Shown: positions 28,530-50,214 of the stretch, piece after piece
How the letters are laid out: every line of letters starts with the position of its first letter
Numbering within the stretch: the stretch's first letter is position 1
DNA from: Nocardia goodfellowii
GTDB taxonomy: Bacteria; Actinomycetota; Actinomycetes; Mycobacteriales; Mycobacteriaceae
Length of the DNA: 64,000 nt
Reading direction: 5' to 3'
NCBI RefSeq assembly: GCF_017875645.1
Contig: NZ_JAGGMR010000001.1
Location: forward strand, 4,278,001 to 4,342,000
Position numbers and translations under genes: made by a program
Notes under the pieces: generated by a model
Databases searched by the model: none
Told to the model about the DNA's origin: nothing
Seen by the model: the letters and a program-made list of their open reading frames with translations, nothing else

Positions 28530-28902
28530 GACATCGGCCCCGGCCGTCGCACGTAATTCTCCAGGTAGTAGCTAGCAGCTCTGAATCGGGTTCACTCCGC
28601 ACGCCTGATGAAGTATTTCCCGCGCTCATCGCGGCACCTGCGATAAATAGCCATCCATTAGCTGATGGAATAGGCGCTACCCCAACGCACTCCGATGTGA
28701 AACAAATCCACATCGGCGACCATCCGTTGGTCTTGATGCTCCGAATCATAGGTCGTGGATCACGTCCTACGGCTGGCGCGTGCGCGCGGGTCGTGGTGGT
28801 GCTCGGGGAGTTGCGTCAACTGCGCTACCCGTCGCCCGATTACCACCCCTCCCGGGGTCGCAAGGCGACGCGGTGTTCCAACCGGCAGAACGGAGTGATT
28901 TG
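28530..28902. other. Leader/promoter region of the NRPS operon
   Basis: This 373-bp gap has a lower-GC middle part (about 28600-28740), which is the likely promoter of the NRPS operon. A small dyad, CCATC with GATGG around 28662-28679, is the only symmetry seen. No IdeR/DtxR or Fur-type box was recognised, so iron or zinc control is not evident for this operon. The NRPS start has a clear GGAGTGA site. Confidence 0.5.
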
Positions 28903-42755
<13,853 letters not shown>

Positions 42756-42756
<1 letters not shown>

Positions 42757-42977
42757 TGAGTGAGGGCGTGTACTTACCCACCCCGTCCGCGGCGCCGACT
42801 GCCGTCCCCGGGCGTCCGGCCGCGCAGACGCCGTCCTCTCGCGGGATGCGTTCGGGCGGCGGCACGAGACCGGCGGAGCCGAACCGCTACAGCCTGGCGG
42901 ATTTGAGCACGCTGGTCACCAGCAAGATCCTGCAGAGCAGGCTCGCGCCGCGGCTGGGCGAGGTCTCTCATGAGTGA
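42756..42977 (+). CDS. Small unknown protein between NRPS and exporter
   Basis: This is a 73-residue protein whose GTG overlaps the last base of the NRPS stop (TAGTG), so it is coupled to the NRPS. The first half is Pro/Ala/Ser-rich and probably disordered. The second half (NRYSLADLSTLVTSKILQSRLAPRLGEV) is amphipathic helix-like. It is not MbtH: the Trp and NPFDD-type motifs are absent. Codon 7 is a TTA, very rare in this genome style. The final residues (SHE) are read through the edge of the repeat element that follows, so the original C-terminus may have differed. Confidence 0.6.
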
Positions 42978-43047
42978 GCGGAGCGAGCGAATCATGGTGC
43001 GGCGGAGGCACAGGGCACAGCCGAGCGGCAGCGAGGTGAGGTCATGA
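42970..43047 (+). repeat. MIRU-like coupling repeat between small gene and exporter ATPase
   Basis: A segment of about 74 bp is bounded by two copies of TCATGAGT (42968-42975 and 43042-43049). It holds the short motif series GAGCGGAGCGAGCGA, ATCATGG and GCGGCAGCGAGGTGAGG. From the first ATG (42970) it encodes an uninterrupted 25-residue Arg/Ser-rich frame. That frame ends in TGA at 43045-43047, overlapping the ATPase start as ATGA, and at its 5' end it overlaps the upstream stop at 42977. This is the layout of mycobacterial MIRU elements inserted at coupled start/stop sites. Confidence 0.65.
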
Positions 43048-44039
43048 GTCTGGCGGTGGAAGTGCTGGGGCTGGTGAAGAGCTACGGCAAGATCCGGGTG
43101 CTCGACAACATCGACCTGCAGATCCCCGCGGGCACCGTGATGGGGCTGCTCGGACCCAACGGCGCGGGCAAGACCACCACGGTCCGGATCGTCACCACTC
43201 TGCTGCGCCCGGATGGCGGCTCGGTGCGAGTGGCGGGCGTGGACGTGTTGCGTGACCCGGCGGCCGCGCGCCGCCGCATCGGCCTGTCGGGGCAGTACGC
43301 GGCGGTCGACGCGAACCTGTCCGGTTACGAAAATCTGCGCATGGTGGCCCGGCTCTACGGCATGTCACCGCGCCAGGCCACCGCACGAGCCGCCGAACTG
43401 CTGGACGCGCTGGGGCTGGACCACGCCGCGCACCGGCGCGCGGGCACCTACTCCGGCGGCATGGCCCGCCGGCTCGACCTGGCCGGTGCGCTGGTGGCCC
43501 GGCCCGCGGTGGTGGTGCTCGACGAACCCACCACCGGTCTGGATCCCCGTGGGCGCCTGGACATGTGGCGCGTCATCGGCGATCTGGTCGATGACGGCAC
43601 CACGGTGCTGCTCACCACCCAGTACCTGGAGGAAGCCGATCTGCTCGCCGACCGGATCACCGTCGTCGACCGGGGACGGGTCATCGCCCGCGGCTCGGCC
43701 GACGAGCTGAAGACCTCCATCGGCGGCGACCGGCTCACCGTCACCCTGGCCGCCGGCCAGGAGATGAAACCCGCGCTCGCGGTGCTGGCGCAGGTCGGCG
43801 TCGGCGAACCCAGCCACGAGGCGGGCACCGACGAGGCGTCCGTGGTGGTCGGCGACGGCACCCGGACCATGGTCGAGGCGCTGCGCCGGCTGGACGACGC
43901 GGGCGTATGCGTGCTCGACGCGAGCGTGCACCGCCCCAGCTTGGACGACGTGTTCCTGTCCCTGACCGGCACCGTCGCCCAGTCCGAGACCGACTCGGAG
44001 AACGAAACCGATGAGGTAGAAGAGGAGATCATGTCGTGA
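43044..44039 (+). CDS. DrrA-type ABC exporter ATPase
   Basis: This 331-residue ATPase has Walker A GPNGAGKTTT, signature TYSGGMARRL, Walker B VVVLDEPTTGLD and the H-loop region TTQYLEEAD. The ATP-binding domain is followed by the C-terminal domain seen in daunorubicin-resistance DrrA proteins (SLDDVFLSLTG). With the next gene it forms an ABC-2 exporter, probably for the NRPS product or a lipid intermediate. Its ATG overlaps the stop of the frame inside the repeat element. Confidence 0.93.
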   Translation: MSLAVEVLGLVKSYGKIRVLDNIDLQIPAGTVMGLLGPNGAGKTTTVRIVTTLLRPDGGSVRVAGVDVLRDPAAARRRIGLSGQYAAVDANLSGYENLRMVARLYGMSPRQATARAAELLDALGLDHAAHRRAGTYSGGMARRLDLAGALVARPAVVVLDEPTTGLDPRGRLDMWRVIGDLVDDGTTVLLTTQYLEEADLLADRITVVDRGRVIARGSADELKTSIGGDRLTVTLAAGQEMKPALAVLAQVGVGEPSHEAGTDEASVVVGDGTRTMVEALRRLDDAGVCVLDASVHRPSLDDVFLSLTGTVAQSETDSENETDEVEEEIMS

Positions 44040-44932
44040 CCGCCGGTGCAATGTTCCGAAGTGCGGACGCGGACACGGACGCGGAGACCGCGCCGAAACC
44101 GCCTGCGAAGTCCGCGATGGCGCCCGAGGTCGCCGAGCCGCCGCTGCGGGTCTTCCGGGACAGCGCGATCGTCGCCTACCGAAATCTGCTGACGATCCTG
44201 CGGGTGCCGACGCTGCTGGTGACCGCGACCATTCAGCCGCTGATGTTCGTGTTCCTGTTCGCCTACATCTTCGGCGCCTCGCTCGGCGGCAGCCAGTACC
44301 GGGAGTTCCTGCTCGCCGGAATCTTCACTCAGACAGTGGCTTTCAACGCCGCGTTCACCACGGTGGGTCTCGCGGGCGATCTGCACAAGGGCATCATCGA
44401 TCGGATGCGCACGCTGCCCATGTCGCGGATGGCGGTGCTGATGGGCCGCACCCTGTCGGATCTGGTGGTCAATATCCTCAGCCTCACGGTGATGGTGGGC
44501 TGCGGCTATGTGGTCGGCTGGCGGATCAACGGCGGGATCGCCGATGCCGTCCTGGCTTTCGGCATCATCCTGTTGTTCGCCTTCGCCATGTCCTGGGTGG
44601 GCGCGCTCACCGGCCTGCTGTCGCCGACGGTGGAGGTAGCCCAGAGCGCCGGACTGATCTGGCTGTTCCCGCTCAGTTTCATCTCCTCGGCGTTCATCTC
44701 CGCCGAAACCCTGCCCGGCCCCCTGCGCACGGTCGCCGAATGGAATCCGATCACCGCGGTGTCCGCGGCGGGCCGCAAACTGTTCGACAACGGCGCACCG
44801 CCCAGTTTTGCCCCCGCCACCGGGTGGGCCGCCGAGCACTGCGTCGAATACGCGATCGGCTGCTCACTGCTCATCCTGGCCGTCGCCGCCCCCCTCGCCC
44901 TGCTCCGCTACCGCAAAGTAGCGAGCCACTAG
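44036..44932 (+). CDS. DrrB-type ABC-2 exporter permease
   Basis: This 298-residue permease starts with a GTG overlapping the ATPase stop (GTGA). An acidic/Pro-rich N-terminal extension of about 45 residues precedes six TM helices in the ABC-2 arrangement, with the family block REFLLAGIFTQTVAFNAAFTTVGLAGDLHKGIIDRMRTLPMSR. The PLMFVFLFAYIFGASLGG segment is typical of DrrB. It acts with the preceding ATPase, and the pair ends the NRPS operon. Confidence 0.92.
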   Translation: MTAGAMFRSADADTDAETAPKPPAKSAMAPEVAEPPLRVFRDSAIVAYRNLLTILRVPTLLVTATIQPLMFVFLFAYIFGASLGGSQYREFLLAGIFTQTVAFNAAFTTVGLAGDLHKGIIDRMRTLPMSRMAVLMGRTLSDLVVNILSLTVMVGCGYVVGWRINGGIADAVLAFGIILLFAFAMSWVGALTGLLSPTVEVAQSAGLIWLFPLSFISSAFISAETLPGPLRTVAEWNPITAVSAAGRKLFDNGAPPSFAPATGWAAEHCVEYAIGCSLLILAVAAPLALLRYRKVASH

Positions 44933-44946
44933 AGAAGGACGGGCCG

Positions 44947-45129
44947 ATGGCCGACGGGCTCAGCGCAGCTGACATCCAAGACATCTTGGAAAGTCATAGC
45001 AGAGGGACGATCGCGATCGAGATGATCTGCCGAGATAATGGGCTACGATGGCCGACCGACGACGAAATTGATACTGAGATTCGGGCCCGTATGGGTTTGG
45101 ACGACGAGGACGAGGGAGCCGACCCGTGA
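44947..45129 (+). CDS. Small acidic protein of unknown function
   Basis: This is a 60-residue protein with a net negative charge (MGLDDEDEGADP tail) and an N-terminal helix ADIQDILESHSRGTIAIEMI. The ATG at 44947 has an AGAAGGACG ribosome site, 14 bp after the permease stop. Its stop overlaps the GTG of another tiny frame (GTGA). I do not recognise it; it may be the last conserved part of the operon. Confidence 0.55.
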   Translation: MADGLSAADIQDILESHSRGTIAIEMICRDNGLRWPTDDEIDTEIRARMGLDDEDEGADP

Positions 45130-45206
45130 TCACTCTTACCGCCGCTCAGCTGAAGGAGCTGGCTCGATTGATCGCCGCTGGTGAGTTTGCCAAGCCAGCT
45201 CGTTGA
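45126..45206 (+). CDS. Tiny coupled ORF (26 residues)
   Basis: The GTG overlaps the preceding stop by 4 nt, then 26 codons encode an amphipathic helix-like peptide (TLTAAQLKELARLIAAGEFA) ending at TGA. The coupling and helix pattern suggest real translation. It may instead be the start of a gene truncated in this lineage. The strong terminator begins 17 bp after its stop, which supports it as the operon end. Confidence 0.4.
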   Translation: MITLTAAQLKELARLIAAGEFAKPAR

Positions 45207-45222
45207 TCCGATCCCGCTGCAT

Positions 45223-45258
45223 GTAAAAGGCCGCTTCCCAAGGGAAGCGGCCTTTTAC
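45223..45258. terminator. Strong bidirectional terminator
   Basis: A perfect 17-bp inverted repeat with a 2-nt loop has one arm GTAAAAGGCCGCTTCCC. The A-run and T-run at the ends give intrinsic-terminator form on both strands (CCTTTTAC on each). It separates the NRPS operon from the convergent rbpA gene. Confidence 0.92.
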
Positions 45259-45270
45259 GTTGCTGTGCGA

Positions 45271-45606
45271 CTACGCCCGGCGGCGGGTCTTCAGAAGTTC
45301 CAGGCGCTCCTTGAGCAGCTCCTCGAGCTCTTCCTTGCTGCGGCGTTCCAGCAGCATGTCCCAGTGCGTGCGCGGCGGCTTGACCTTCTTGGTCTCCTGG
45401 GTGGTGCCCTCCATGAGGGTGCCCTCCTGGCCGTTACGGCACAACCAGGTCGGTGGGATCTCGGCATCGTCGGCGAACGGCACGTCGAACTCTTCACCGT
45501 TGTCGGTGCGATACCGGGCGATCCGACGCGGAGCCAGGTCGTGGTCGCGATCGGTCTCGTAGCTCACCGCTCCGAGCCGACTGCCCCGGAGTACGCGATC
45601 TGCCAT
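45271..45606 (-). CDS. rbpA: RNA polymerase-binding protein RbpA
   Basis: This 111-residue actinobacterial transcription factor stabilises the sigma-A/B holoenzyme and open complex. Features are the N-terminal tail (ADRVLRGSRLGAVSYETDR), the core with APRRIARYRTDNGEEFDVPFADDAEIPPTW, and the sigma-interacting helix HWDMLLERRSKEELEELL. The ATG at 45606 gives the family length. It faces the NRPS operon across a strong terminator. Confidence 0.96.
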   Translation of the reverse strand: MADRVLRGSRLGAVSYETDRDHDLAPRRIARYRTDNGEEFDVPFADDAEIPPTWLCRNGQEGTLMEGTTQETKKVKPPRTHWDMLLERRSKEELEELLKERLELLKTRRRA

Positions 45607-45775
45607 GGTGTGCCTCTCCCTGTGTGCTCGTGGACCTCGCTGGACCATCCAGTACAACGGCCAGCCGGTGCGGATTAGTTCCCGCAGGCTGGCAGCGACG
45701 GTGAACCCAGCCATTGTAGTTGTTGGCGTGTCGTGGTTTTCCCACGCCTCACCCGAGGCGTTACTGTTCTGCCTC

Positions 45776-46135
45776 ATGTCGCGCCGCTTGCTGTCGTCCT
45801 GCCTGTGGTGTGGGCGGGAGATCGTGGATTCGGGATCATCCGGTCGCTCCGCGGGCTCCGCTCCGGCTGCGGGGCGTAAACGCCGGTACTGCCGGCAATC
45901 CTGTCGTCAACGCGCCTACGAACACCGCAACAGTCTGAAGGGAACCGGGATTCCCGACGACTCGGTGGTGCTCAGCGCGCAGGAGGCCGCTGACCTGGCC
46001 GATCGCTGGTTCGCCGCCCGCTGCGCGGCCGAGGACGTGGCGACCGCGATCAGCGAGGGCGCCGGCGCGGAGGAGCTGGCTGTGCTGAGCAAAACCCTGG
46101 TGGAGCTCACGCGCGACGCCGAGCGTCTGCGCTAG
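45776..46135 (+). CDS. Conserved actinobacterial protein with N-terminal Cys4 zinc-ribbon-like motif
   Basis: This 119-residue protein is divergent from rbpA. Two cysteine pairs (CLWCGREI and YCRQSCRQRAYEHR) near the N-terminus could bind one zinc. A helical C-terminal part follows (LSAQEAADLADRWFAAR, EELAVLSKTLVELTRDAERL). The RQ-R-AY pattern resembles degenerate zinc-finger proteins common in Mycobacteriales. The function is unknown. Its last 29 bp overlap the convergent membrane-protein gene. Confidence 0.72.
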   Translation: MSRRLLSSCLWCGREIVDSGSSGRSAGSAPAAGRKRRYCRQSCRQRAYEHRNSLKGTGIPDDSVVLSAQEAADLADRWFAARCAAEDVATAISEGAGAEELAVLSKTLVELTRDAERLR

Positions 46136-47180
46136 GCCGACCCGTCGCCCGGCCCTCATCGAACCGCCGCTGGTACACCGCGTACCCGAGCAAGCCCGTA
46201 CCGGCGAGGACACCGCCGAAACAGGCGAGCGTGATGCCGTCCGGGCGGAGCAGTGCTTGGGCGCGCATCGCCTGGAAGAACGTCACTGCGAACAGTCCGG
46301 TGTAACCCAGCGCGAGCACGCCGATCAGGGCGGCGCGCGTGCGCTCGGCGCGCAGCCAGGCGTATCGGGGCGCGAGCCAGGCCAGCACGACCACCGCGAG
46401 CAGCAGCACCTGGATGCCGTGCAGCCCGAGGAAGTGCGGGATGCGCAGGTCGCCGCCGACGGTGCTCCAGCCGATGATCGGCAGGCCGGCGTCGTCTCGG
46501 GCGGCTTCGGTGCGCGCGGATTGCTCCAGCACGGTGTGCCCGGCGACCAGTTCCATGCTGTTGCCGTCGGCGTCGAGCACCCGCTGGGTACCGGTGAACC
46601 CCATCAGGTAGGCCTGTGCCATGCCGAGCACCGCCAGCGCGAGCCCGGCGTGGATCGCCCGCGTCGTCGGCCGGTCCACCAGCTTCTGCCAGGAAAGAAT
46701 CAGCACGATAACGAGATTCGCGAGGAACAGACCTGGTACACCGGACATGAAGATCTTCTGGCCGATGACGTTGACGGCGTCGACGTCGTGATTGTTGAAG
46801 TGGCTGTAGGTGCCGCGCGCGGCTTGCAGGGCGATGAACCCGACGTCGGCGAATCCGGTGATCGCGAAGGTCGTGCCCAGCCACCAGGTGGCCCGGGATC
46901 CGCGGTGCGGTAAGGCCAGCAACCACGCCAGCGTCAGCCCGTAGAGCGCGAAGGCGAAACCGAACTTCAGCGGCTTCACCCACACCGACTCGCCGAGCAA
47001 CATCCGGTCGTCGAAGACCACGCCCGCGAAGGAGCACGCCACCAGCGCGCTCATCGCGACGACCATGTACATCAGCGGGCGGTGCAGCGGTCCGCTGATC
47101 CGAGCCTGCTCCGGCGCGGCCCGGCGGTGCCGGGGGAGGCTGGAATCCGGTGCTGCCGAAGGAATCTCGATCGTGGACAT
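46107..47180 (-). CDS. Polytopic membrane protein of unknown function
   Basis: This is a 357-residue protein with about eight to nine TM helices and a charged N-terminal tail. Recognisable stretches are MLLGESVWVKPLKFGFAFALYGLTL, RGTYSHFNNHDVDAVNV and LPIIGWSTVGGDLRIPHFLGLHGIQ. The conserved polar His and Asn residues within helices suggest cofactor or heme contacts rather than simple transport, but that is speculative. The 3' end overlaps the convergent zinc-ribbon gene by 29 bp. Confidence 0.75.
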   Translation of the reverse strand: MSTIEIPSAAPDSSLPRHRRAAPEQARISGPLHRPLMYMVVAMSALVACSFAGVVFDDRMLLGESVWVKPLKFGFAFALYGLTLAWLLALPHRGSRATWWLGTTFAITGFADVGFIALQAARGTYSHFNNHDVDAVNVIGQKIFMSGVPGLFLANLVIVLILSWQKLVDRPTTRAIHAGLALAVLGMAQAYLMGFTGTQRVLDADGNSMELVAGHTVLEQSARTEAARDDAGLPIIGWSTVGGDLRIPHFLGLHGIQVLLLAVVVLAWLAPRYAWLRAERTRAALIGVLALGYTGLFAVTFFQAMRAQALLRPDGITLACFGGVLAGTGLLGYAVYQRRFDEGRATGRPSADARRRA

Positions 47181-47272
47181 GCCTCGAAATTAGGATTCGG
47201 GGGCACTCGGGTACCTCCCGCTACAGCGCCATTCCCGGCTAGTACCGGAGTGCTAGCACCCTTCGGCACGCC

Positions 47273-47308
47273 GAATGCCCCGCGAACGACGATGTTCGCG
47301 GGGCATTC
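47273..47308. terminator. Hairpin between membrane-protein gene and M23 peptidase
   Basis: A perfect 15-bp inverted repeat, GAATGCCCCGCGAAC, with a 6-nt loop. It lies 48 bp after the stop of the minus-strand M23 gene, which it most likely terminates, and upstream of the next minus-strand gene start. Confidence 0.8.
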
Positions 47309-47355
47309 CGGGCATCCGCCGGTCCCTCATCGACCGGCGAATACCGGGGGTGGGC

Positions 47356-48066
47356 TTATTCGCCGCCGATGCTCTCCACCGGAACGCCGCGCTCGGCGAG
47401 CCAGGGGGCGGGGTCGATCGGGCCGATCTCGGGGTGGTGCACTTCGTAATGCAGGTGCGGACCGGTGGAGTAACCGCGGTTACCGACGGTGGCGATGAGG
47501 TCGCCCGCCTGGACCTGCTGGCCGACGTGCGCCAGAATGTCGTTGACGTGCCCGTAGACGCCGACGGTGCCGTCGTCCTGCTGCACGCGCACCCACATGC
47601 CGAAGCCGCTGGCGGGGCCCGCTTCGATGATGACGCCGTCGGTGACCGCGACGATCGGCGCGCCGAGGGCGTCGCCGAAGTCCAGACCGGCGTGCATGGC
47701 GCCCCAGCGGGTGCCGAAGTTGGAGGTCAGCGCGCCCGCGACGGGACGGACGGTGCGCGGCCGGTTTTCGATGGCCGGCTTGTGCGGCTCCCACGGCAGC
47801 GTGCCGGGGGCGAGTTGGGGGAGTTGCGGAAGTTCGGGCAGGGTGAACGCGACGGCTTGGGCGGCCTGGGTCTCGGTGCTGAGATCGACGGACTTACCGG
47901 CGTCCAGGCGACCGGTGTCGTCCATGTGCTGGTCGGCACCGGCCAGGATCGCGAGCGAAGCGGTGACAACCGCTGACACGGTGGCCACCTTGGTGGCGGC
48001 GGCGCGGCGGCGGGCAAGCTTGGAGCCGCCGGTCCGCCGCGAAGATAACGGATCGGTTACGGGCAT
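47356..48066 (-). CDS. M23-family (LytM-type) peptidoglycan endopeptidase
   Basis: This 236-residue secreted cell-wall hydrolase has a basic N-terminus and hydrophobic segment at about residues 25-44, a signal peptide or anchor. A linker follows, then the LytM domain. Zinc ligands are intact: HAGLDFGDALGAPIVAV (H-x3-D) and GPHLHYEVH (HxH). GTRWGAMHAG and YGHVNDILAHVGQQVQAGD are family-typical. The enzyme should cut peptide cross-links. The 183-bp region upstream is long but shows no riboswitch I could recognise. Confidence 0.9.
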   Translation of the reverse strand: MPVTDPLSSRRTGGSKLARRRAAATKVATVSAVVTASLAILAGADQHMDDTGRLDAGKSVDLSTETQAAQAVAFTLPELPQLPQLAPGTLPWEPHKPAIENRPRTVRPVAGALTSNFGTRWGAMHAGLDFGDALGAPIVAVTDGVIIEAGPASGFGMWVRVQQDDGTVGVYGHVNDILAHVGQQVQAGDLIATVGNRGYSTGPHLHYEVHHPEIGPIDPAPWLAERGVPVESIGGE

Positions 48067-48249
48067 GATTTGAACGTACGGGAGGGTTATCCACCGCCCG
48101 TAATCTTGTGGCTACCGTCACAGACGGCTAAAAGCCCTGTTCGAAGATCACGAAGGGGTAACGAGCAATCTGCGATTCGGATACGACCTGGGAAAACATA
48201 CTTCTTCCCCGAATTCGCCAAAAGTATGCCAATCGATCACACTACTTAA

Positions 48250-48567
48250 GTGCCGACTAAAGGAGTTCGGGCGCTCGTGGCGCTCTCGGATCCCACTCGG
48301 CGGGCCATCTTCGAGGCGCTGCCGCAGGCGCCGCGCGCGGTCGGAGACCTGGCGGCGACTCTGGGAATCAGCAGCTCAGCAGTGTCGCAGCAGTTGAAAG
48401 TGCTGCGCGAAGCCCGGCTGGTGATGATGCGCCAAGACGGCAATCGCCGCCTCTACTCGCTGGACCCGCGCGGCCTCGCCGACGCCCGCGACTATCTGGA
48501 ACAGTTCTGGCCCAGTGCCCTCGCCGCCTACTCGGCGGCGTTGAGCGAAGCCGAGAGCCGGACCTAG
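48250..48567 (+). CDS. ArsR-family winged-helix regulator
   Basis: This is a 105-residue regulator with a clean wHTH: LVALSDPTRRAIFEALPQAPRAVGDLAA, recognition helix SSSAVSQQLKVLREARLV, wing RQDGNRRLYSLDPRGL. There are no cysteines or obvious metal sites, so it probably senses a non-metal signal or acts by dimerisation only. Its GTG start has little leader. The TAG stop shares CTAG with the convergent glycosyltransferase. Confidence 0.85.
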   Translation: MPTKGVRALVALSDPTRRAIFEALPQAPRAVGDLAATLGISSSAVSQQLKVLREARLVMMRQDGNRRLYSLDPRGLADARDYLEQFWPSALAAYSAALSEAESRT

Positions 48568-49544
48568 CCGACCCGGCGATACGGCGTGCGGCGGCGCTCG
48601 GTGCCCGGCCAATGTCGCTGACCGAGTTGTTTGTCGACGGCGGCGATCACCTCGGTGACCCCGATCCGGAGCAGTCCGGCGTCCGGGGTATCGGCGTCCG
48701 GATCCCCGATCTGCCCGGCCCACAGCACGACGTGCCGTCCCATCAGGTGCGGCGGTGGCCCACCCCAGCGCGGCGGCGTCGGCCCGAACAACTGCACCGT
48801 GCGGGTACCGAACGCGGTGGCCAGATGGGCGGCGCCGGTGTCACCGCACACCACCAGCGCGGCCTCGGCCACGGTAGCGGCGAATTCCAGCAGGCTCTGA
48901 TCACCGGCGAGCACGTGACTGCGCGGCAACCCGGCCCGCGCGGCCACGCTCGAGGCGATGTCGCGCTCCGACTCGTCACCGGTCAGCACCACCTCGCGGC
49001 CCAGCACCAGCAGATGACGGACCACCGCCGCGAACCGATCGGCGGGCCAGCGCCGCGCCTTCTTGCCCGCTCCGACATGGACGACGACGCAGTCGCGGTG
49101 GCTGGTGGTGGACACCGGCGGAACCAAGCCGAGATTGCGGCGGTCGGCGGTGATCCCGTCCGACTCCATGAGCCGGCACCAGCGCTCCACGGGATGCATA
49201 TCGGTCTGCCAGACCGGGCCCTCCAGCTCCGGGAAGGCCGGATTGCGGTAGCTCAGGATCCGATCGGCATCGGTCTTGGTCAGCTCCACGATGCTCTCGG
49301 TGCTGGGCCAGTGCAGATTCACCGCGAGCTGCGGCGGGGGCTCGTCCCAGCGCAGCGCGCCCAGTTCCGGGGTCGGCACGATCGCGTCGACGGCCGCGGT
49401 GAGGTCGATGATGGGTTTGAGGCGGTGCGGGGCGGCTAGAACTATGTGGTCGCGCGGCTTGGCCCGGCGCAGCGCACGAAGCGCCGGGACTGTGGTGAGT
49501 AGATCACCCAGCCCGCGTGCCTGCAGCACGAGTACTACCGCCAC
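48564..49544 (-). CDS. GT9-family glycosyltransferase
   Basis: This 326-residue protein resembles ADP-heptose:LPS heptosyltransferases (GT9, GT-B fold). Features are LQARGLGDLLTTVPALRALRRAKP at the N-terminus, VVVHVGAGKKARRWPADRFAAV, and VVCGDTGAAHLATAFGTRTVQLFGPTPP. Actinobacteria lack LPS, so the acceptor is probably a cell-envelope or secondary-metabolite glycan. The GTG at 49544 gives the conserved LVLQARGLGD strand. Confidence 0.88.
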   Translation of the reverse strand: MAVVLVLQARGLGDLLTTVPALRALRRAKPRDHIVLAAPHRLKPIIDLTAAVDAIVPTPELGALRWDEPPPQLAVNLHWPSTESIVELTKTDADRILSYRNPAFPELEGPVWQTDMHPVERWCRLMESDGITADRRNLGLVPPVSTTSHRDCVVVHVGAGKKARRWPADRFAAVVRHLLVLGREVVLTGDESERDIASSVAARAGLPRSHVLAGDQSLLEFAATVAEAALVVCGDTGAAHLATAFGTRTVQLFGPTPPRWGGPPPHLMGRHVVLWAGQIGDPDADTPDAGLLRIGVTEVIAAVDKQLGQRHWPGTERRRTPYRRVG

Positions 49545-49718
49545 CCTCTTCTCCTAGCCACCGATAGACGCACCGAACCCGACCCCTCGAAGAGCCACTC
49601 CGAGATGACTTCCCCAGCGGGTCAGGCGGTAAACCCCGGCTGAGGTATGCGTTACCCATCGCACACCCGAGCCGGGCGCAGTAACCTCGCAGATGGCACC
49701 TACGGCAAGGAGCGTCCG

Positions 49719-50132
49719 ATGGTCTCCAAGCTCAATCCCTATCTCGGTTTCGGTGACACCGCGCGCACAGCGCTCGAGTTCTATCGCGAGGTATTCGGCG
49801 GAGAACTCACGATCAGCACCTTCGGCGAGTTCGGCGACGTGGCGGGTGACGGCGCCGATCTGGTCATGCACGGGCAGCTGGAGACGCCCAGCGGCTTCAC
49901 CCTGATGGCCGCGGACACTCCGCCCGGTATGGATTACCAACCGGGAAGCAGCATTTCGGTCAGCCTCAGCGGCGACGACGGCGAGGAGCTGCGCGGCTAC
50001 TGGCAGAAGCTGATCGCGGGCGGCACCGTCACGGTGCCGCTGGAGAAGCAGATGTGGGGCGACGAGTTCGGTATGTGCCGCGACAAATTCGGGGTCGACT
50101 GGATGGTCAATATCGGCGCGGCCGCGCCGTAG
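49719..50132 (+). CDS. PhnB/YjdN-like VOC-family protein
   Basis: This 137-residue single VOC domain is of the 3-demethylubiquinone-like type: LNPYLGFGDTARTALEFYREVFGGEL, VMHGQLETPSGFTLMAAD, and WGDEFGMCRDKFGVDWMVN. The protein probably dimerises. Its substrate is unknown. The ATG at 49719 is preceded by AAGGAGC. Confidence 0.85.
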   Translation: MVSKLNPYLGFGDTARTALEFYREVFGGELTISTFGEFGDVAGDGADLVMHGQLETPSGFTLMAADTPPGMDYQPGSSISVSLSGDDGEELRGYWQKLIAGGTVTVPLEKQMWGDEFGMCRDKFGVDWMVNIGAAAP

Positions 50133-50214
50133 TCCCTTCGCGGCCGTCATCGGTACCTCGGCGCGTCATAGCAAATTTTCGGCGAACTATTTTTCCGCGG
50201 CCTAACATCGCGGC

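Noticed and set aside
28530..28902. IdeR/DtxR iron box before the NRPS
   Set aside because: No stretch resembling TTAGGTTAGGCTAACC was found. The only dyad is short and of another type.
48067..48249. ydaO/yuaA (c-di-AMP) riboswitch upstream of the M23 peptidase
   Set aside because: Such riboswitches often precede actinobacterial cell-wall hydrolases, but I could not find the conserved core blocks here.
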